Source: Verrucomicrobiota bacterium (GTDB taxonomy: Bacteria; Verrucomicrobiota; Verrucomicrobiia; Verrucomicrobiales; Akkermansiaceae). From it: a stretch of DNA of 6,316 nucleotides. The notes beneath the pieces are model-generated. The model had not been told where the DNA came from and made no database searches. It saw nothing but the letters and a program-made list of their open reading frames with translations. The position numbers and the translations under genes are program-made. Shown here one piece after another: positions 6,119 through 6,316 of the stretch (position 1 is the stretch's first letter; the number at the start of each line of letters is the position of its first letter). Where the stretch lies: contig VFJU01000137.1 in the NCBI GenBank assembly GCA_009885905.1, positions 1 to 6,316 of the forward strand. Reading direction: 5' to 3'.

Positions 6119-6316
6119 ATGATTTATGCATCCATTTCTACATGCGGATAGGTTTCTTCTGTATATCGATGCTCTCCGCAGTTGATGCAGCGACTGATTC
6201 AGCTCCCAAAGCTCCCGAGGTGACACCGCTATCGCTGCCGGGCAGTGAACCGTTAGTTTTCCGTAAGGTCGGGGACACCGAACTTCGTCTGCATGTCGTC
6301 AAGCCGAAGGACTGGG
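6115..6316 (+). CDS. Exported alpha/beta-hydrolase-like protein, probable esterase (N-terminal part only)
   Basis: Sixty-seven codons are open to the right edge. The ATG overlaps the GH88 stop (ATGA, 6115-6118) and has a good Shine-Dalgarno sequence, so translation is probably coupled to GH88. The first 25 residues form a short signal peptide (MRIGFFCISMLSAVDA at 10-25, cleavage likely near VDA-A). After a Pro/Ala-rich linker comes EPLVFRKVGDTELRLHVVKP, which resembles the opening of exported alpha/beta hydrolases of the BD-FAE/acetyl-esterase type, whose first strands read roughly 'y..vgdteL.l.v..P'. The oxyanion motif, nucleophile Ser and His lie beyond the window, so the activity is unproven. 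De-esterification of the glycan attacked by GH88 is a reasonable inference from the overlap. Confidence 0.6.
   Translation, partial: MNDLCIHFYMRIGFFCISMLSAVDAATDSAPKAPEVTPLSLPGSEPLVFRKVGDTELRLHVVKPKDW

Overview
The window looks like a piece of a Verrucomicrobiota chromosome. The inference rests on four things found together: a pseudopilin with the H-X9-DG signature, a large secreted autotransporter-associated beta-strand-repeat protein with the C-terminal module common in that phylum, an exported GH88 enzyme next to an exported esterase-like protein, and a REP-associated tyrosine transposase (RAYT) of the type scattered through such genomes. No rRNA or other phylogenetic marker is present, so the assignment is by gene content only.

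Layout: (1) 1-169, minus strand: the first 56 codons of a RAYT/Y1-type transposase that runs off the left edge. (2) 170-470: divergent intergenic region with no convincing gene. (3) 471-1214, plus: pseudopilin-like secreted protein. (4) 1219-1273: six imperfect copies of an AAATCTCCC unit filling the gap up to the next start codon. (5) 1279-4710, plus: 1143-residue secreted beta-strand-repeat protein containing a tandem duplication of a 188-189-residue module. (6) 4711-4882: AT-rich intergenic region with a weak hairpin. (7) 4883-6118, plus: complete exported GH88 unsaturated glucuronyl hydrolase. (8) 6115-6316, plus: start of an exported protein resembling alpha/beta-hydrolase esterases, overlapping the GH88 stop by ATGA and cut by the right edge.

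How they may work together: GH88 enzymes remove the unsaturated uronic acid left on oligosaccharides by polysaccharide lyases. An esterase co-translated with it would fit removal of acetyl or other ester groups from the same glycan. The pseudopilin and the repeat protein are both exported and probably surface-exposed or extracellular, so they could help bind or hold the substrate. That link is inferred from position only; the pseudopilin/repeat-protein pair and the GH88/esterase pair are separated by 172 bp and may be independent transcription units. The transposase is probably unrelated to the rest.

Three of the four plus-strand genes lack a recognisable Shine-Dalgarno sequence, while the downstream esterase-like gene has a clear one. 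I see no CRISPR array, tRNA, rRNA, phage gene or defence system. The least explained elements are the CTCCC leader repeat and the pairing of a pseudopilin with a beta-strand-repeat protein beside glycan-degrading genes.
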